A stretch of DNA of 64,000 bases, taken from NCBI GenBank assembly GCA_963706685.1, contig CAVPMY010000005.1, positions 806,001 to 870,000 on the forward strand, read 5' to 3'. The notes beneath the pieces were generated by a model, which saw only the letters and a program-made list of their open reading frames with translations, was not told where the DNA came from and did not search any database. This document shows positions 46,520 through 54,532 of the stretch, in pieces. The stretch's first letter is position 1; every line of letters begins with the position of its first letter. The position numbers and the translations under genes are program-made. The stretch is from CADEEN01 sp963706685 (lineage in GTDB: Bacteria > Pseudomonadota > Gammaproteobacteria > Burkholderiales > Burkholderiaceae_C).

Positions 46520-46989
46520 TGTTCAACATCGTCCTCGTCCACCCTGAGATCCCGCCCAACACCGGCAACGTGATCCGGCTGGCAGCCAACACCGGGTGCG
46601 CGCTGCACCTGATCGAGCCGCTCGGCTTTTCGATGAACGACAAACAACTGCAGCGCGCGGGACTCGACTATCACGAGTACGCCGCCGTGCAGCGCCATGC
46701 GTCGTGGGCAACGTTCATCGCCGACATGCGACCCGACGCGGCGCGAATGTTCGCCTTCACCACGCGTGCCACGCGATCGTTTTCCGACGTGCAGTGGCAG
46801 CGCGACGACTGGCTCGTCTTCGGCAGCGAAACCGCCGGCCTGCCCGGCGAGCTGCGCGATGCCTTCGCTGCCGAGCAGCGCCTGCGCCTGCCGATGCGCT
46901 CCGGCCAGCGCAGCCTGAACCTGAGCAACGCCGTCGCGGTGGCGGTGTTCGAAGCCTGGCGGCAATGTGGCTACGCCGGCGGTGGCTGA
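46516..46989 (+). CDS. trmL: tRNA (cytidine(34)-2'-O)-methyltransferase TrmL
   Basis: 157 residues, SPOUT family. HPEIPPNTGNVIRLAANTG is the N-terminal signature, followed by LIEPLGFSMNDKQLQRAGLDY. The knot region is VFGSETAGLP and LRLPMRSGQRSLNLSNAVAV. It methylates the wobble ribose of tRNA-Leu. The first ATG is coupled to comF. Its stop abuts the convergent gpsA stop directly. Confidence 0.95.
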   Translation: MMFNIVLVHPEIPPNTGNVIRLAANTGCALHLIEPLGFSMNDKQLQRAGLDYHEYAAVQRHASWATFIADMRPDAARMFAFTTRATRSFSDVQWQRDDWLVFGSETAGLPGELRDAFAAEQRLRLPMRSGQRSLNLSNAVAVAVFEAWRQCGYAGGG

Positions 46990-47970
46990 TCAGCTCTCGC
47001 TGCGCGCTTCCCGTGCCATCAAGCGTTGCATCGCCGCTGATGCGTCCAGGCCGCCTTCGAGCACCGCAACCACGCACTCGGTGATCGGCATTTCGACGCC
47101 CGAAGAGCGCGCCCGTTGCAACACCACCGGCGCGCTGTAGACACCTTCGGCGACATGGCCGAGCTCGGCCAGCACGCGCGCCAGCGACACCCCTTGCGCC
47201 AGGCGCATGCCGACCTTGCGGTTGCGCGACAGATCGCCGGTGGCCGTGAGCACCAGGTCACCCAGGCCCGACAAGCCCATGAAGGTCTGCGCGCGTGCGC
47301 CGAGCGCCACGCCCAGGCGCGTCATTTCGGCCAGGCCGCGCGTGATCAGCGCGGCGCGGGCGTTGAGTCCGGCCTGCAGGCCATCGCACAGACCCGTGGC
47401 AATGGCCATCACGTTCTTGACCGCGCCCCCGACTTCGACGCCGATCGGATCGCTGCTCGTGTAGATGCGCAGCGCATCGCTGTGAAAAACCTCGGCCGCC
47501 GCCTCGCGCAAGGCAACGTTCGCGCTGGCCGCCACGAGCGCGGTGGGTTGCTCGCGCGCCACCTCTTCGGCAAAACTCGGTCCGGACAAGACCCCGCAGG
47601 CCGCACGCGGGCGCAGTTCGCGGGCAATCTCATGGCCGAGCGAGCCAGTGCCGGCCTCGAAGCCCTTGCACAACCAGAGCACGCGCGCGCGGTCGGGCAG
47701 CGCGGCGAGCAGGTCGCGAAGGCCCGACACCGGCGTGGCGATCACGGCCAGCCCGCCCTCAGCATGGCGCAGCGCTGCGCTCAGATCGCTGCCGATGGCC
47801 AGCGTGGGCGGCAAGACGACGCCGGGCAGGTAGCGCTGGTTCTCTTGCGCTGCGACCATCGAAGCCGCGTGACCCGCATCACGCGACCACAGCATCACGG
47901 CATGGCGGCTTGCGGCCTGGATAGCGAGTGCAGTGCCCCATGCGCCCGCACCCAACAGCGTGACGTTCAT
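46990..47970 (-). CDS. gpsA: Glycerol-3-phosphate dehydrogenase [NAD(P)+]
   Basis: 326 residues. The N-terminal MNVTLLGAGAWGTALAIQAA is the nucleotide-binding GxGxxG. LWLCKGFEAGTG, SGPSFAEEVAR and the catalytic-lysine stretch VGGAVKNVMAIATG follow, then NARAALITRGLAEM. It makes sn-glycerol-3-phosphate for phospholipids. It follows secB in the grxC-secB-gpsA order typical of proteobacteria. Confidence 0.97.
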   Translation of the reverse strand: MNVTLLGAGAWGTALAIQAASRHAVMLWSRDAGHAASMVAAQENQRYLPGVVLPPTLAIGSDLSAALRHAEGGLAVIATPVSGLRDLLAALPDRARVLWLCKGFEAGTGSLGHEIARELRPRAACGVLSGPSFAEEVAREQPTALVAASANVALREAAAEVFHSDALRIYTSSDPIGVEVGGAVKNVMAIATGLCDGLQAGLNARAALITRGLAEMTRLGVALGARAQTFMGLSGLGDLVLTATGDLSRNRKVGMRLAQGVSLARVLAELGHVAEGVYSAPVVLQRARSSGVEMPITECVVAVLEGGLDASAAMQRLMAREARSES

Positions 47971-48000
47971 GCGAACGTCTCGTGCAATCTCGATCGGCCG

Positions 48001-48468
48001 CTAGTTGACGCCCGTCGACCCGTTGCCTTGCGCCGCCAGCGCCTGCTGCTGCTGGGCCTCGAACATCGCCTGGAAGTTCACTTCCGACAGCGTCACCGGC
48101 GGGAATCCGGCGCGCGTGCAGACGTCGGAGACGATGGCGCGCAGGTAGGGATAGACCATGCCGGGGCAGGCAATGCCGAGGATGGCCTGGGTCTGGTCGC
48201 CCAGGTTGCGCAATTCGAAGATGCCGGCCTGCTTGGCCTCGATCAGGAACAACGTGCGCTCGGCCACCTTGGTGGTGACGGTGGCGGTAACGCAAACCTC
48301 GTAGATGCCCTCGGCCACCGTCTCGGCCGAAATGGCCAAATTGATGTCGACGTTGGGCTGCTGCTGCTCGAGCAGGATCTGCGGCGAGTTCGGCTGCTCC
48401 AGAGACAAGTCCTTCAGGTACATGCGCTGGATGTTGAAAACGGGGCTGCTGTCCGGGGCGTCGGCCAT
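48001..48468 (-). CDS. secB: Protein-export chaperone SecB
   Basis: 155 residues. FNIQRMYLKDLSLEQPNSP is the SecB signature near residue 12, followed by VTVTTKVAERTLFLIEAKQAG and LGIACPGMVYPYLRAIVSD. It keeps preproteins unfolded and hands them to SecA. It is 30 bases before gpsA and downstream of grxC. Confidence 0.97.
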   Translation of the reverse strand: MADAPDSSPVFNIQRMYLKDLSLEQPNSPQILLEQQQPNVDINLAISAETVAEGIYEVCVTATVTTKVAERTLFLIEAKQAGIFELRNLGDQTQAILGIACPGMVYPYLRAIVSDVCTRAGFPPVTLSEVNFQAMFEAQQQQALAAQGNGSTGVN

Positions 48469-48489
48469 GATCGTGCGTCCAATGAAAGC

Positions 48490-48511
48490 AACCCGCCGAG
48501 AGTGGCGGGTT
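48490..48511 (-). terminator. Stem-loop in the grxC-secB gap
   Basis: An 8-bp perfect stem (AACCCGCC / GGCGGGTT) with a six-base loop. On the minus strand it is followed by GCTTTC, a weak T tract, so it would be at best a partial terminator between grxC and secB. It lies 21 bases upstream of the secB start and could also affect its translation. Confidence 0.45.
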
Positions 48512-48570
48512 CATGCTGCGAAGATTATCTCAGGCTGGTCCCATGCCGCTGCGAGGCGCCGGCCCGGGCC

Positions 48571-48588
48571 GTCTGCCTGGAGGCAGAC
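48571..48588. other. Short hairpin just downstream of grxC
   Basis: A 7-bp stem (GTCTGCC / GGCAGAC) with loop TGGA, located six bases after the grxC stop. There is no T tract on either strand. It may mark a transcript end or processing point; nothing more can be said. Confidence 0.35.
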
Positions 48589-48594
48589 AGTTCG

Positions 48595-48858
48595 TCAGGC
48601 GGCGGCCTGCAGCAGCGGCAGCAAGCCGCCCTGCTGATCGAGCGCAATCAATTCGTCGCAGCCGCCGACATGCGTGTCACCGATGAAGATCTGCGGCACC
48701 GTTCGCAAACCGGTGATCTCGATCATCCGGTCGCGCTCGACCGGATCGAGATCGATGCGGACCTCGTCGATCGTTGCGACGCCGCGCTGCTTGAGCAGCG
48801 CCTTGGCACGCAGGCAATAGGGGCAGACCTGGGTGGTGTACATGCGAACGGTGTTCAT
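48595..48858 (-). CDS. grxC: Glutaredoxin 3
   Basis: 87 residues. The dithiol active site is CPYC in MYTTQVCPYCLRAKALLKQ, with the glutathione-binding TVPQIFIGDTHVGGCDEL at the C-terminal half. It reduces disulfides using glutathione. I use the ATG at 48858; the upstream open stretch is not conserved. The rhodanese gene lies upstream on the same strand. Confidence 0.95.
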   Translation of the reverse strand: MNTVRMYTTQVCPYCLRAKALLKQRGVATIDEVRIDLDPVERDRMIEITGLRTVPQIFIGDTHVGGCDELIALDQQGGLLPLLQAAA

Positions 48859-48966
48859 GCGCACGATTGTTCCCGAGAACGCGATCCGGCGCTGGCGGCG
48901 TCTGTGCCGTCCCGACACCGATTGCGGACTTCTCCACGCGCTGCCGGCCAGGGTCGGGCCGACGAT

Positions 48967-49383
48967 CTACGCGGCGCTTTTTTCGATCGGCAGGTTGGCC
49001 TCGCGCCAGGCGCCGAAGCCACCGGCCAGCGACCGCGCCTGGTCGTACCCGGCCTTGCGCAGCAGGCCCGCCGCGCGCGCCGCGCGCGCACCGGTCGGGC
49101 AGACGAGAACCAGCGGCAAGGCCTTGTTGCTCGGCAACTCCTTGGCGCCTTCGAGCTTGCCGAGCGGAATGTTGCGCGCGCCGTTGGGATGGCCCTTGGC
49201 AAACTCCTCGGGCTCGCTGACATCGATCAGCACCGCCTTCTCGCGGTTGATCAGGCGCACGGCCTCGGTCGTGCCGATGCTGCCCGCGCCACCCTTGCCT
49301 TTGACTTGCGGCCACATCAAGAAAAAGCCTGACACGAGCGCGGTCAGGACCAACATCCAGTTCTTCAACAAAAACTCGAGCAC
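48967..49383 (-). CDS. Membrane-anchored rhodanese domain protein
   Basis: 138 residues. An N-terminal helix (WMLVLTALVSGFFLMW) is followed by a rhodanese domain with VLIDVSEPEEFAKGHPNGARNI and the catalytic Cys in LVLVCPTGARAARAA. It may transfer sulfane sulfur at the membrane. The GTG start gives the helix directly. It sits first in the rhodanese-grxC-secB-gpsA order usual for these bacteria, divergent from gpmA. Confidence 0.9.
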   Translation of the reverse strand: MLEFLLKNWMLVLTALVSGFFLMWPQVKGKGGAGSIGTTEAVRLINREKAVLIDVSEPEEFAKGHPNGARNIPLGKLEGAKELPSNKALPLVLVCPTGARAARAAGLLRKAGYDQARSLAGGFGAWREANLPIEKSAA

Positions 49384-49453
49384 GGCACATCACAAGGAGA
49401 GCAAGGGGCGCGAATCATACAATCCGCACCCTTCCGGCAACCCTGCGCGCGAC

Positions 49454-50201
49454 ATGCACAAACTCGTCCTCATCCGCCACGGTGAATCGACCTGGAACCT
49501 CGAAAACCGCTTCACCGGTTGGACCGATGTGCCGCTCACGGCCACGGGTGTCGAGCAGGCACGCGAGTCCGGGCGGCTGCTCAAGGAGGCTGGCTACGAA
49601 TTCGACCTGGCCCTGACGTCGGTCCTGAAGCGTGCCATCTGGACGCTGTGGCACGCACTGGACGTGATGGACCGCACCTGGCTGCCGGTTGCGATCGACT
49701 GGCGTTTGAACGAACGCCACTACGGCGCGCTGCAAGGCCTGAACAAGGCCGACATGGCCAAACAGTACGGCGACGAGCAGGTGCTGATCTGGCGCCGCAG
49801 CTACGACGTGCCGCCGCCGGCGCTCGAGGCCGGACGATCCACGCAGCGAGCGCACCGACCTGCGCTACGCCAAGCTGACAGCGGGCCAGGTGCCGTTGAC
49901 GGAATGCCTGAAAGACACGGTGCAGCGCGTCATGCCGTGCTGGAACGACACGATCGCACCGGCGATTCGCAGCGGCCAGCGCCTGGTCATCGCCGCCCAT
50001 GGCAACTCGATCCGCGCGCTGGTGAAGTACCTCGACGGCATTGCCGACGCCGACATCGTCGGCGTCAACATCCCCAACGGCATTCCGCTGGTCTATGAAC
50101 TCGATGCGAATCTGAAGCCGATCCGCCACGACTACCTCGGCGACCCGGAGGTGGCCGCCAAGGCCGCGGCAGCGGTGGCGGCGCAGGGCAAGAAAGCCTA
50201 G
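49454..50201 (+). pseudogene. gpmA: 2,3-bisphosphoglycerate-dependent phosphoglycerate mutase, one frameshift
   Basis: 248 residues after repair. The N-terminal catalytic LVLIRHGESTWNLENRFTGW is intact, followed by LNERHYGALQGLNKADMA. The second half, in another frame, holds LTECLKDTVQRVMPCWND, VIAAHGNSIRALVKYLDGI (second catalytic His) and IPNGIPLVYELD. One extra G at about 49832-49833 splits ALEA from DDPRSERTDLRYAKL. It interconverts 3- and 2-phosphoglycerate. An essential glycolytic gene broken by one base, with no other damage, points to a sequence error. The stop overlaps the convergent plsC stop in the palindrome CTAG. Confidence 0.93.
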
Positions 50202-50944
50202 CGGCCCTCGTTCGGCAGTTCAGCCGCCATCGTTTGCCGCAAATGCTCGGCCAGCGCGCGCCGGTCGGCGTGCGCCGTGGCTTGCGCGGTCAGCACGCGC
50301 ACCTCGACGTTCAAGCCACGCGCGCAGACGATGCGCCACAGGCTTTGCGCCAGCGACGTCTGGCCGACGTACTCGGCCATCGGGCTGAAGCCGTGCCGAT
50401 CATCGAAGAAGCGCAGCACCACCGGCTGCACCGGCGTTCGCGTGGCCACCGCGGCCTGCAGCAGGTTGGCGTGGAAGGGCAGCAGCGCGCGGCCATCGCC
50501 GGTCGTGCCTTCGGGAAACACCGCCACCGTGTCGCCAGCCTGCAGCGCCTCGGCCATCTGGTGCACCACGCGCAGCGCATCGCGTTTTTTCTCGCGCTCG
50601 ATGAACAGCGTGCCGGCGCCGGCCACCAGGCGGCCGACGAGCGGCCAATGCTTCACATCGGCCTTGGAAACGAAATGCGCTTCGGGCATCACGGCATGGA
50701 TGGCCGCGATGTCGAGCCACGAGACGTGGTTCGAGACGACGAGCTTGGCTCCTGGGCGTGGCGCGCCCTGCACATGCAGCGCCAGCCCCAGCCATCGAAC
50801 CAGCTTGACCGACCACCATTGGATCTTGGCGTGCCGCCGCGCAGCAGGGTACGACGGGAAGCGCAGCAGCACGATGGCCAGGCCATGCAGCGCATGCGCC
50901 AGCACGCGGGCCAGGCGCCAGGCGCCGACGAGGCCGCGTATCAC
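50198..50944 (-). CDS. plsC: 1-acyl-sn-glycerol-3-phosphate acyltransferase
   Basis: 248 residues. The HX4D acyltransferase motif is NHVSWLD near residue 80. VSKADVKHWPLVGRLV, IEREKKRDA and the glycerol-3-phosphate site FPEGTTGDG follow. It makes phosphatidic acid from lysophosphatidic acid. The GTG start overlaps the pyrC stop (GTGA); the longer open frame upstream lies within pyrC. Confidence 0.93.
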   Translation of the reverse strand: MIRGLVGAWRLARVLAHALHGLAIVLLRFPSYPAARRHAKIQWWSVKLVRWLGLALHVQGAPRPGAKLVVSNHVSWLDIAAIHAVMPEAHFVSKADVKHWPLVGRLVAGAGTLFIEREKKRDALRVVHQMAEALQAGDTVAVFPEGTTGDGRALLPFHANLLQAAVATRTPVQPVVLRFFDDRHGFSPMAEYVGQTSLAQSLWRIVCARGLNVEVRVLTAQATAHADRRALAEHLRQTMAAELPNEGR

Positions 50945-52260
50945 TGTTGCGGCGCGTTCGACTCGTAGGCCAGACCGCCGGCCACCAGCGTGGCGCGCAC
51001 GCGGCCCGGCATCTCGAAGCCGCTGCTCGCAAATGCAAACGGCGTGTGCTTGCCTTGACTGAGCAGCGTGGCGTCGCTGACCTGCCAGCGCGCCAGCGGA
51101 TCGAACACGCAGACATCGGCCACGCCGCCTTCGACCAGGCGGCCGGCGCTCGCGGACAAGGTGCCGATGGCCGTGCCGAGCACGCGCACCGGCTCGCTGG
51201 TGATGCGAGACAGCGTCGCCGGCAGCGCCAGGCCGCGTTGTTCGCCCCAATGCAGCGCCAAACCGAGCAGCAGTTCCAGCCCCGTCGCACCCGGCGTCGC
51301 TTCGGCAAACGGCAGCGTCTTCTCGTCGGCATCGACCGGCGTGTGATCGGACACCAGCGCATCGATCGTGCCGTCGGCAAGCGCAGCTTGCAGTGCATCG
51401 CGGTCGCGCTGCTGCCGCAGCGGTGGCGTCAGGCGCAGCGCGGCGTCGAAGTGCCCGATGTCGATGTCGGTCAGGTGCAGCGAGTTGATGCTGACGTCGG
51501 CCGTGACCGGCAGGCCCTCGGCCTTGGCACGGCGTAGCAGCTCGACGCCGGCCGCACTCGACAAGCGCTCGAGGTGCAGACGCGCGCCGGTGACGCGCAT
51601 CAGCTCGAAGATCGTGAACAACGCAATGGTTTCCGCGACCACCGGCACGCCGGTCAGGCCGAGGCGGGTGGCCACCGCACCGCTGGCCGCAACGCCGTTG
51701 CCGAGCCACGGATCGCGGGGTTGCAGCCAGACCGTGTAGTCGAAGGTGGCCGCGTACTGCAGTGCACGTTGCAGCGTCAGGGTGTTGGTGATGCGCGCAT
51801 CGGCCTGAGAGAAGCCGACACAGCCGGCCTCGGTCAACTCGGCCATCTCGGTCAGCGCCTCGCCCGCCAGACCGCGCGTCAGCGCACCGAGCGGAAAGAC
51901 GCGGCAGCGCGAGAGCTTGCGCGCACGGAACTTCAGCATCTCGACCAAGCCCGGCTCGTCGAGCGGCGGATCGGTGTCGGGCGGGCAGACCAGGCTGGTC
52001 ACACCGCCGACCGCGGCCGCGGCCAACTCGCTTTCGAGCATGCCCTCATGCTCGTACCCCGGCTCGCGCAGGCGCGCCGCGAGGTCGACCAGGCCCGGCG
52101 CGACGACGAGGCCACTGGCGTCGATGATCCGCTCGGCTTCGAACTCGCGTGGCACGTCGCCGAGGGCGACGATGCGATCGCCGGCGATCGCCAGGTCACC
52201 GACACGATCGAGGCCGCTGGCGGGATCGATCAGGCGGCCGTTCTTGATAAGGAGTTTCAT
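50941..52260 (-). CDS. pyrC: Dihydroorotase-like protein (PyrC'), metal-binding histidines replaced
   Basis: 439 residues, class I dihydroorotase fold: MKLLIKNGRLIDPASGLDRV, VAPGLVDLAARLREPGYEHEG, DALVSDHTPVDADEKTLPF. The normal D-x-H-x-H zinc motif reads D59-L-A61-A-R63, so both metal-binding His are lost while the flanking LREPG is kept. In Pseudomonas a similar non-catalytic PyrC' forms a dodecamer with PyrB and is needed for transcarbamoylase assembly. The neighbouring pyrB makes the same role likely here; an active dihydroorotase would then be elsewhere. It lies 387 bases after pyrB. Confidence 0.92.
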   Translation of the reverse strand: MKLLIKNGRLIDPASGLDRVGDLAIAGDRIVALGDVPREFEAERIIDASGLVVAPGLVDLAARLREPGYEHEGMLESELAAAAVGGVTSLVCPPDTDPPLDEPGLVEMLKFRARKLSRCRVFPLGALTRGLAGEALTEMAELTEAGCVGFSQADARITNTLTLQRALQYAATFDYTVWLQPRDPWLGNGVAASGAVATRLGLTGVPVVAETIALFTIFELMRVTGARLHLERLSSAAGVELLRRAKAEGLPVTADVSINSLHLTDIDIGHFDAALRLTPPLRQQRDRDALQAALADGTIDALVSDHTPVDADEKTLPFAEATPGATGLELLLGLALHWGEQRGLALPATLSRITSEPVRVLGTAIGTLSASAGRLVEGGVADVCVFDPLARWQVSDATLLSQGKHTPFAFASSGFEMPGRVRATLVAGGLAYESNAPQQ

Positions 52261-52301
52261 CGAGCTACGTAGTTTCAGCGTTCGACAGGAGGGGCGACCA
52301 C

Positions 52302-52448
52302 CTACTTTGCCTGTCTACTCTTGATCGCATCTTCCGTCTTGCTGGCCGCGTCCTTGATGGCCATTTGAGTTTCGCAGGCTGACTGCTCAACGGCTTCGCG
52401 ATTTTTCATCTGGATCGCACCCGCGGCAAAGACGTAGTTCACCTTCAT
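52302..52448 (-). CDS. Possible small protein between pyrB and pyrC
   Basis: 48 residues reading MKVNYVFAAGAIQMKNREAV and ending SKTEDAIKSRQAK; rich in Lys, Glu and Ala, no membrane segment. The frame runs on upstream through the inverted-repeat element, but that part (LREPISRLCCSPYGS) comes from the repeat and is unlikely to be a real N-terminus. No ribosome site is convincing. Kept as a low-confidence gene; the rest of 52261-52525 shows nothing. Confidence 0.25.
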   Translation of the reverse strand: MKVNYVFAAGAIQMKNREAVEQSACETQMAIKDAASKTEDAIKSRQAK

Positions 52449-52525
52449 GAGAGATCGGTGCGCCTCGAAGGACTCAACGAGTAGGAGCGCGTGGTCGCGC
52501 GCTTCACACGAATCTCGATTGCGAC

Positions 52526-52648
52526 AAATGGCGCCCGAGCGGCGTAGCGAGCGAGCCGAGGTCGCGTCGAGCAGCGCAGCCGTACTCCCGTACGGCGAGC
52601 AGCACAGGCGCGAGATCGGTTCGCGCAGTAGCCGAGCGGGCGCCATTT
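52526..52648. repeat. Imperfect inverted-repeat element touching the pyrB stop
   Basis: The 12-bp ends are AAATGGCGCCCG and CGGGCGCCATTT, perfect inverted copies. Next to them are partly matching arms (AGCGGCGTAGCGAGCG and CGCGCAGTAGCCGAG). In the centre is a 7-bp hairpin, GCCGTAC-TCCC-GTACGGC (52579-52596). The whole can fold into a long stem-loop on either strand. It begins right at the pyrB stop codon, so it could end or protect the pyrR-pyrB message. One copy only is visible; a genome-wide repeat family is suspected, not shown. Confidence 0.6.
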
Positions 52649-53610
52649 CATGCGACGTTCCCCGCGATCGTGCTCATGACGGCCATGCGCACTGCGATGC
52701 CGAACGTCACCTGCGGCAGGATCACGCTGGCGCGGCCATCGGCAACCGATGAATCGATCTCGACGCCCCGGTTGATCGGCCCCGGGTGCATGACGATGGC
52801 GTCGGCCTTGGCCAGCGCCAGCTTCTCGGCGGTGAGGCCGAAGCGCTTGAAATATTCTCCGGCCGAAGGCAGCAGCGCCCCGCTCATGCGCTCGTTTTGC
52901 AGGCGCAGCATGATGATCACATCGGCGTCGCGGATGCCTTCGGCCATGTCGTGGCAGACGCGCACGCCCATGCCGGCCATGTCGCCCGGCACCAGGGTCT
53001 TCGGCCCGACAGCGCGGATCTCGGCTGCGCCCAGGGTCGTCAGCGCATGGATGTCGGAGCGTGCCACGCGCGAGTGCACGATGTCGCCGACGATGGCCAC
53101 CGTGAGGTTGGTGAACTCACCCTTGAAGTGGCGGATCGTGTACATGTCGAGCAGGCCCTGCGTCGGGTGCGCATGGCGGCCATCGCCGGCGTTGACGACA
53201 TGCACGTGCGGCGCGCAGTGCTGCGCGATCAGGTACGGCGCACCGCTCTCACCGTGCCGCACGACGAACATGTCGGCATGCATTGCCGAGAGGTTCGAGA
53301 TGGTGTCGAGCAGGCTCTCGCCCTTGGCCGTCGACGAGCGCGCGATGTCGAGGTTGATGACGTCGGCTGACAGGCGCTTGGCGGCGATCTCGAACGTGGT
53401 CCGCGTGCGTGTGCTGTTCTCGAAGAACAGGTTGAACACGCTCTTGCCGCGCAGCAGCGGCACCTTCTTGATGTCGCGATCGTTGACCGAGAGAAAGGTG
53501 CCGGCCGTGTCGAGGATCTGCGTCAGTACGGGTTTGGGCAAGCCTTCGATCGACAGCAGGTGGATCAGTTCGCCATGCTTGTTGAGCTGCGGATTGCGTC
53601 GGGACAGCAT
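52648..53610 (-). CDS. pyrB: Aspartate carbamoyltransferase catalytic subunit
   Basis: 320 residues. The carbamoyl-phosphate site is FFENSTRTRTTFEIAAKRL. DMFVVRHGESGAPYLIA and GDGRHAHPTQGLLDMYTI follow, then the aspartate-site region VIMLRLQNERM and VMHPGPINRGVEID. It condenses carbamoyl phosphate with aspartate. No pyrI is nearby, consistent with a PyrB-PyrC' type enzyme. Its start shares a base with the pyrR stop (TGATG). Confidence 0.97.
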   Translation of the reverse strand: MLSRRNPQLNKHGELIHLLSIEGLPKPVLTQILDTAGTFLSVNDRDIKKVPLLRGKSVFNLFFENSTRTRTTFEIAAKRLSADVINLDIARSSTAKGESLLDTISNLSAMHADMFVVRHGESGAPYLIAQHCAPHVHVVNAGDGRHAHPTQGLLDMYTIRHFKGEFTNLTVAIVGDIVHSRVARSDIHALTTLGAAEIRAVGPKTLVPGDMAGMGVRVCHDMAEGIRDADVIIMLRLQNERMSGALLPSAGEYFKRFGLTAEKLALAKADAIVMHPGPINRGVEIDSSVADGRASVILPQVTFGIAVRMAVMSTIAGNVA

Positions 53611-54128
53611 CAGGCGCTTTCCTCCACCGCAAAGGCGAAGCGGCCGCCCTGCCCTTGCGCCAGCGACAGGCGTTGCTGCGGCGCGATCGTCACGCGTGCC
53701 GCGGCAAACGACGGTTCGATCGGCAGCTCGCGTCCGCCGCGGTCGACCAGCACGGCGAGCGCGACGCTGGCCGGGCGGCCGAAGTCATAGAGCTCGTTGA
53801 GCACCGCGCGAATCGTGCGGCCGGTGTAGAGCACATCGTCGATCAGCACGACATGCCGGCCGTCGATCGCAAACGGCAGCTTGGTCGTGCCGGCACCGGT
53901 GGCCAGGCCGCGCTCGCCAAAGTCGTCGCGGTGCAAGGTGCTGCTGATGACGCCGGCCTCGCCGGGCAACTTCAGGTCCGCGTGCAAGCGCGCGGCCAGC
54001 CAGGCGCCGCCGGACCAGATGCCGACCAGCGCGGCGTCGGGCCGGTCGGCGAGCAGGCGGCGCACGCCCTCGCGCAGCGCGCCGTACAGCGCTTCCGCGT
54101 CCAGGTTCAGGGAGGTGCCGGTCGTCAT
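53610..54128 (-). CDS. pyrR: Bifunctional pyr operon regulator / uracil phosphoribosyltransferase
   Basis: 172 residues. The PRPP loop VVLIDDVLYTGRTIRAVLNEL and the PyrR-type LVGIWSGGAWLAARL and RDDFGERG are present. In Firmicutes PyrR binds pyr mRNA; in proteobacteria its regulatory role is less clear, and no PyrR-binding loop was recognised here. It overlaps ruvX by four bases at its start and pyrB at its end. Confidence 0.93.
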   Translation of the reverse strand: MTTGTSLNLDAEALYGALREGVRRLLADRPDAALVGIWSGGAWLAARLHADLKLPGEAGVISSTLHRDDFGERGLATGAGTTKLPFAIDGRHVVLIDDVLYTGRTIRAVLNELYDFGRPASVALAVLVDRGGRELPIEPSFAAARVTIAPQQRLSLAQGQGGRFAFAVEESA

Positions 54129-54532
54129 GCCTTGCTGTGAAGAAACTGTTCGAGGATCAGCGCCGCCGCGGCGGCGTCCACATCATGCGCGCCGTGCGCG
54201 CGGGCTTCGGTGGTCGTGTAGCGCTCATCGACTTCGTGCACCGGCAGGCCGAAGCGGCCGGCCAGCTGGCGCGCAAAGCGCTGTGCGCGGCGCGTATTGT
54301 CATGCGGCGTGCCGTCGGGGTGGAAGGGTACGCCGACGACGAGCGCAGCGGGCTGCCATTCGGCGATCAGCCCGGCCACGGCATCGAAGCGCGCGTCGCC
54401 CTCGGCGGTGATCGTTCGCAGCGGCGTGGCCGTGCGCGTCAGGCTGTTGCCCGAGGCCGTGCCGATGCGCTTGAGGCTGAAATCGAAAGAAAGAAACGAC
54501 TGGGGCGGCGGCGCTGGCTCCAGGCCACTCAT
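54125..54532 (-). CDS. ruvX: Holliday junction resolvase RuvX (YqgF)
   Basis: 135 residues, RNase H-like fold. FLSFDFSLKRIGTASGNSL carries the first catalytic Asp, VVGVPFHPDGT the central strand, and VDERYTTTEA and DAAAAALILEQFL the C-terminal acidic residues. It takes part in 16S rRNA 5' processing and possibly junction resolution. It overlaps algH and pyrR, so all four genes form one unit. Confidence 0.94.
   Translation of the reverse strand: MSGLEPAPPPQSFLSFDFSLKRIGTASGNSLTRTATPLRTITAEGDARFDAVAGLIAEWQPAALVVGVPFHPDGTPHDNTRRAQRFARQLAGRFGLPVHEVDERYTTTEARAHGAHDVDAAAAALILEQFLHSKA

Noticed and set aside
47116..49332. Plus-strand open frame of 738 residues spanning gpsA, secB, grxC and the rhodanese gene
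   Set aside because: Runs antisense through four well-identified genes and their gaps; no domain seen.
52302..52646. Full 114-residue minus frame between pyrB and pyrC as one protein
   Set aside because: Its N-terminal two thirds is the inverted-repeat element; only the last 48 residues are kept as a low-confidence gene.
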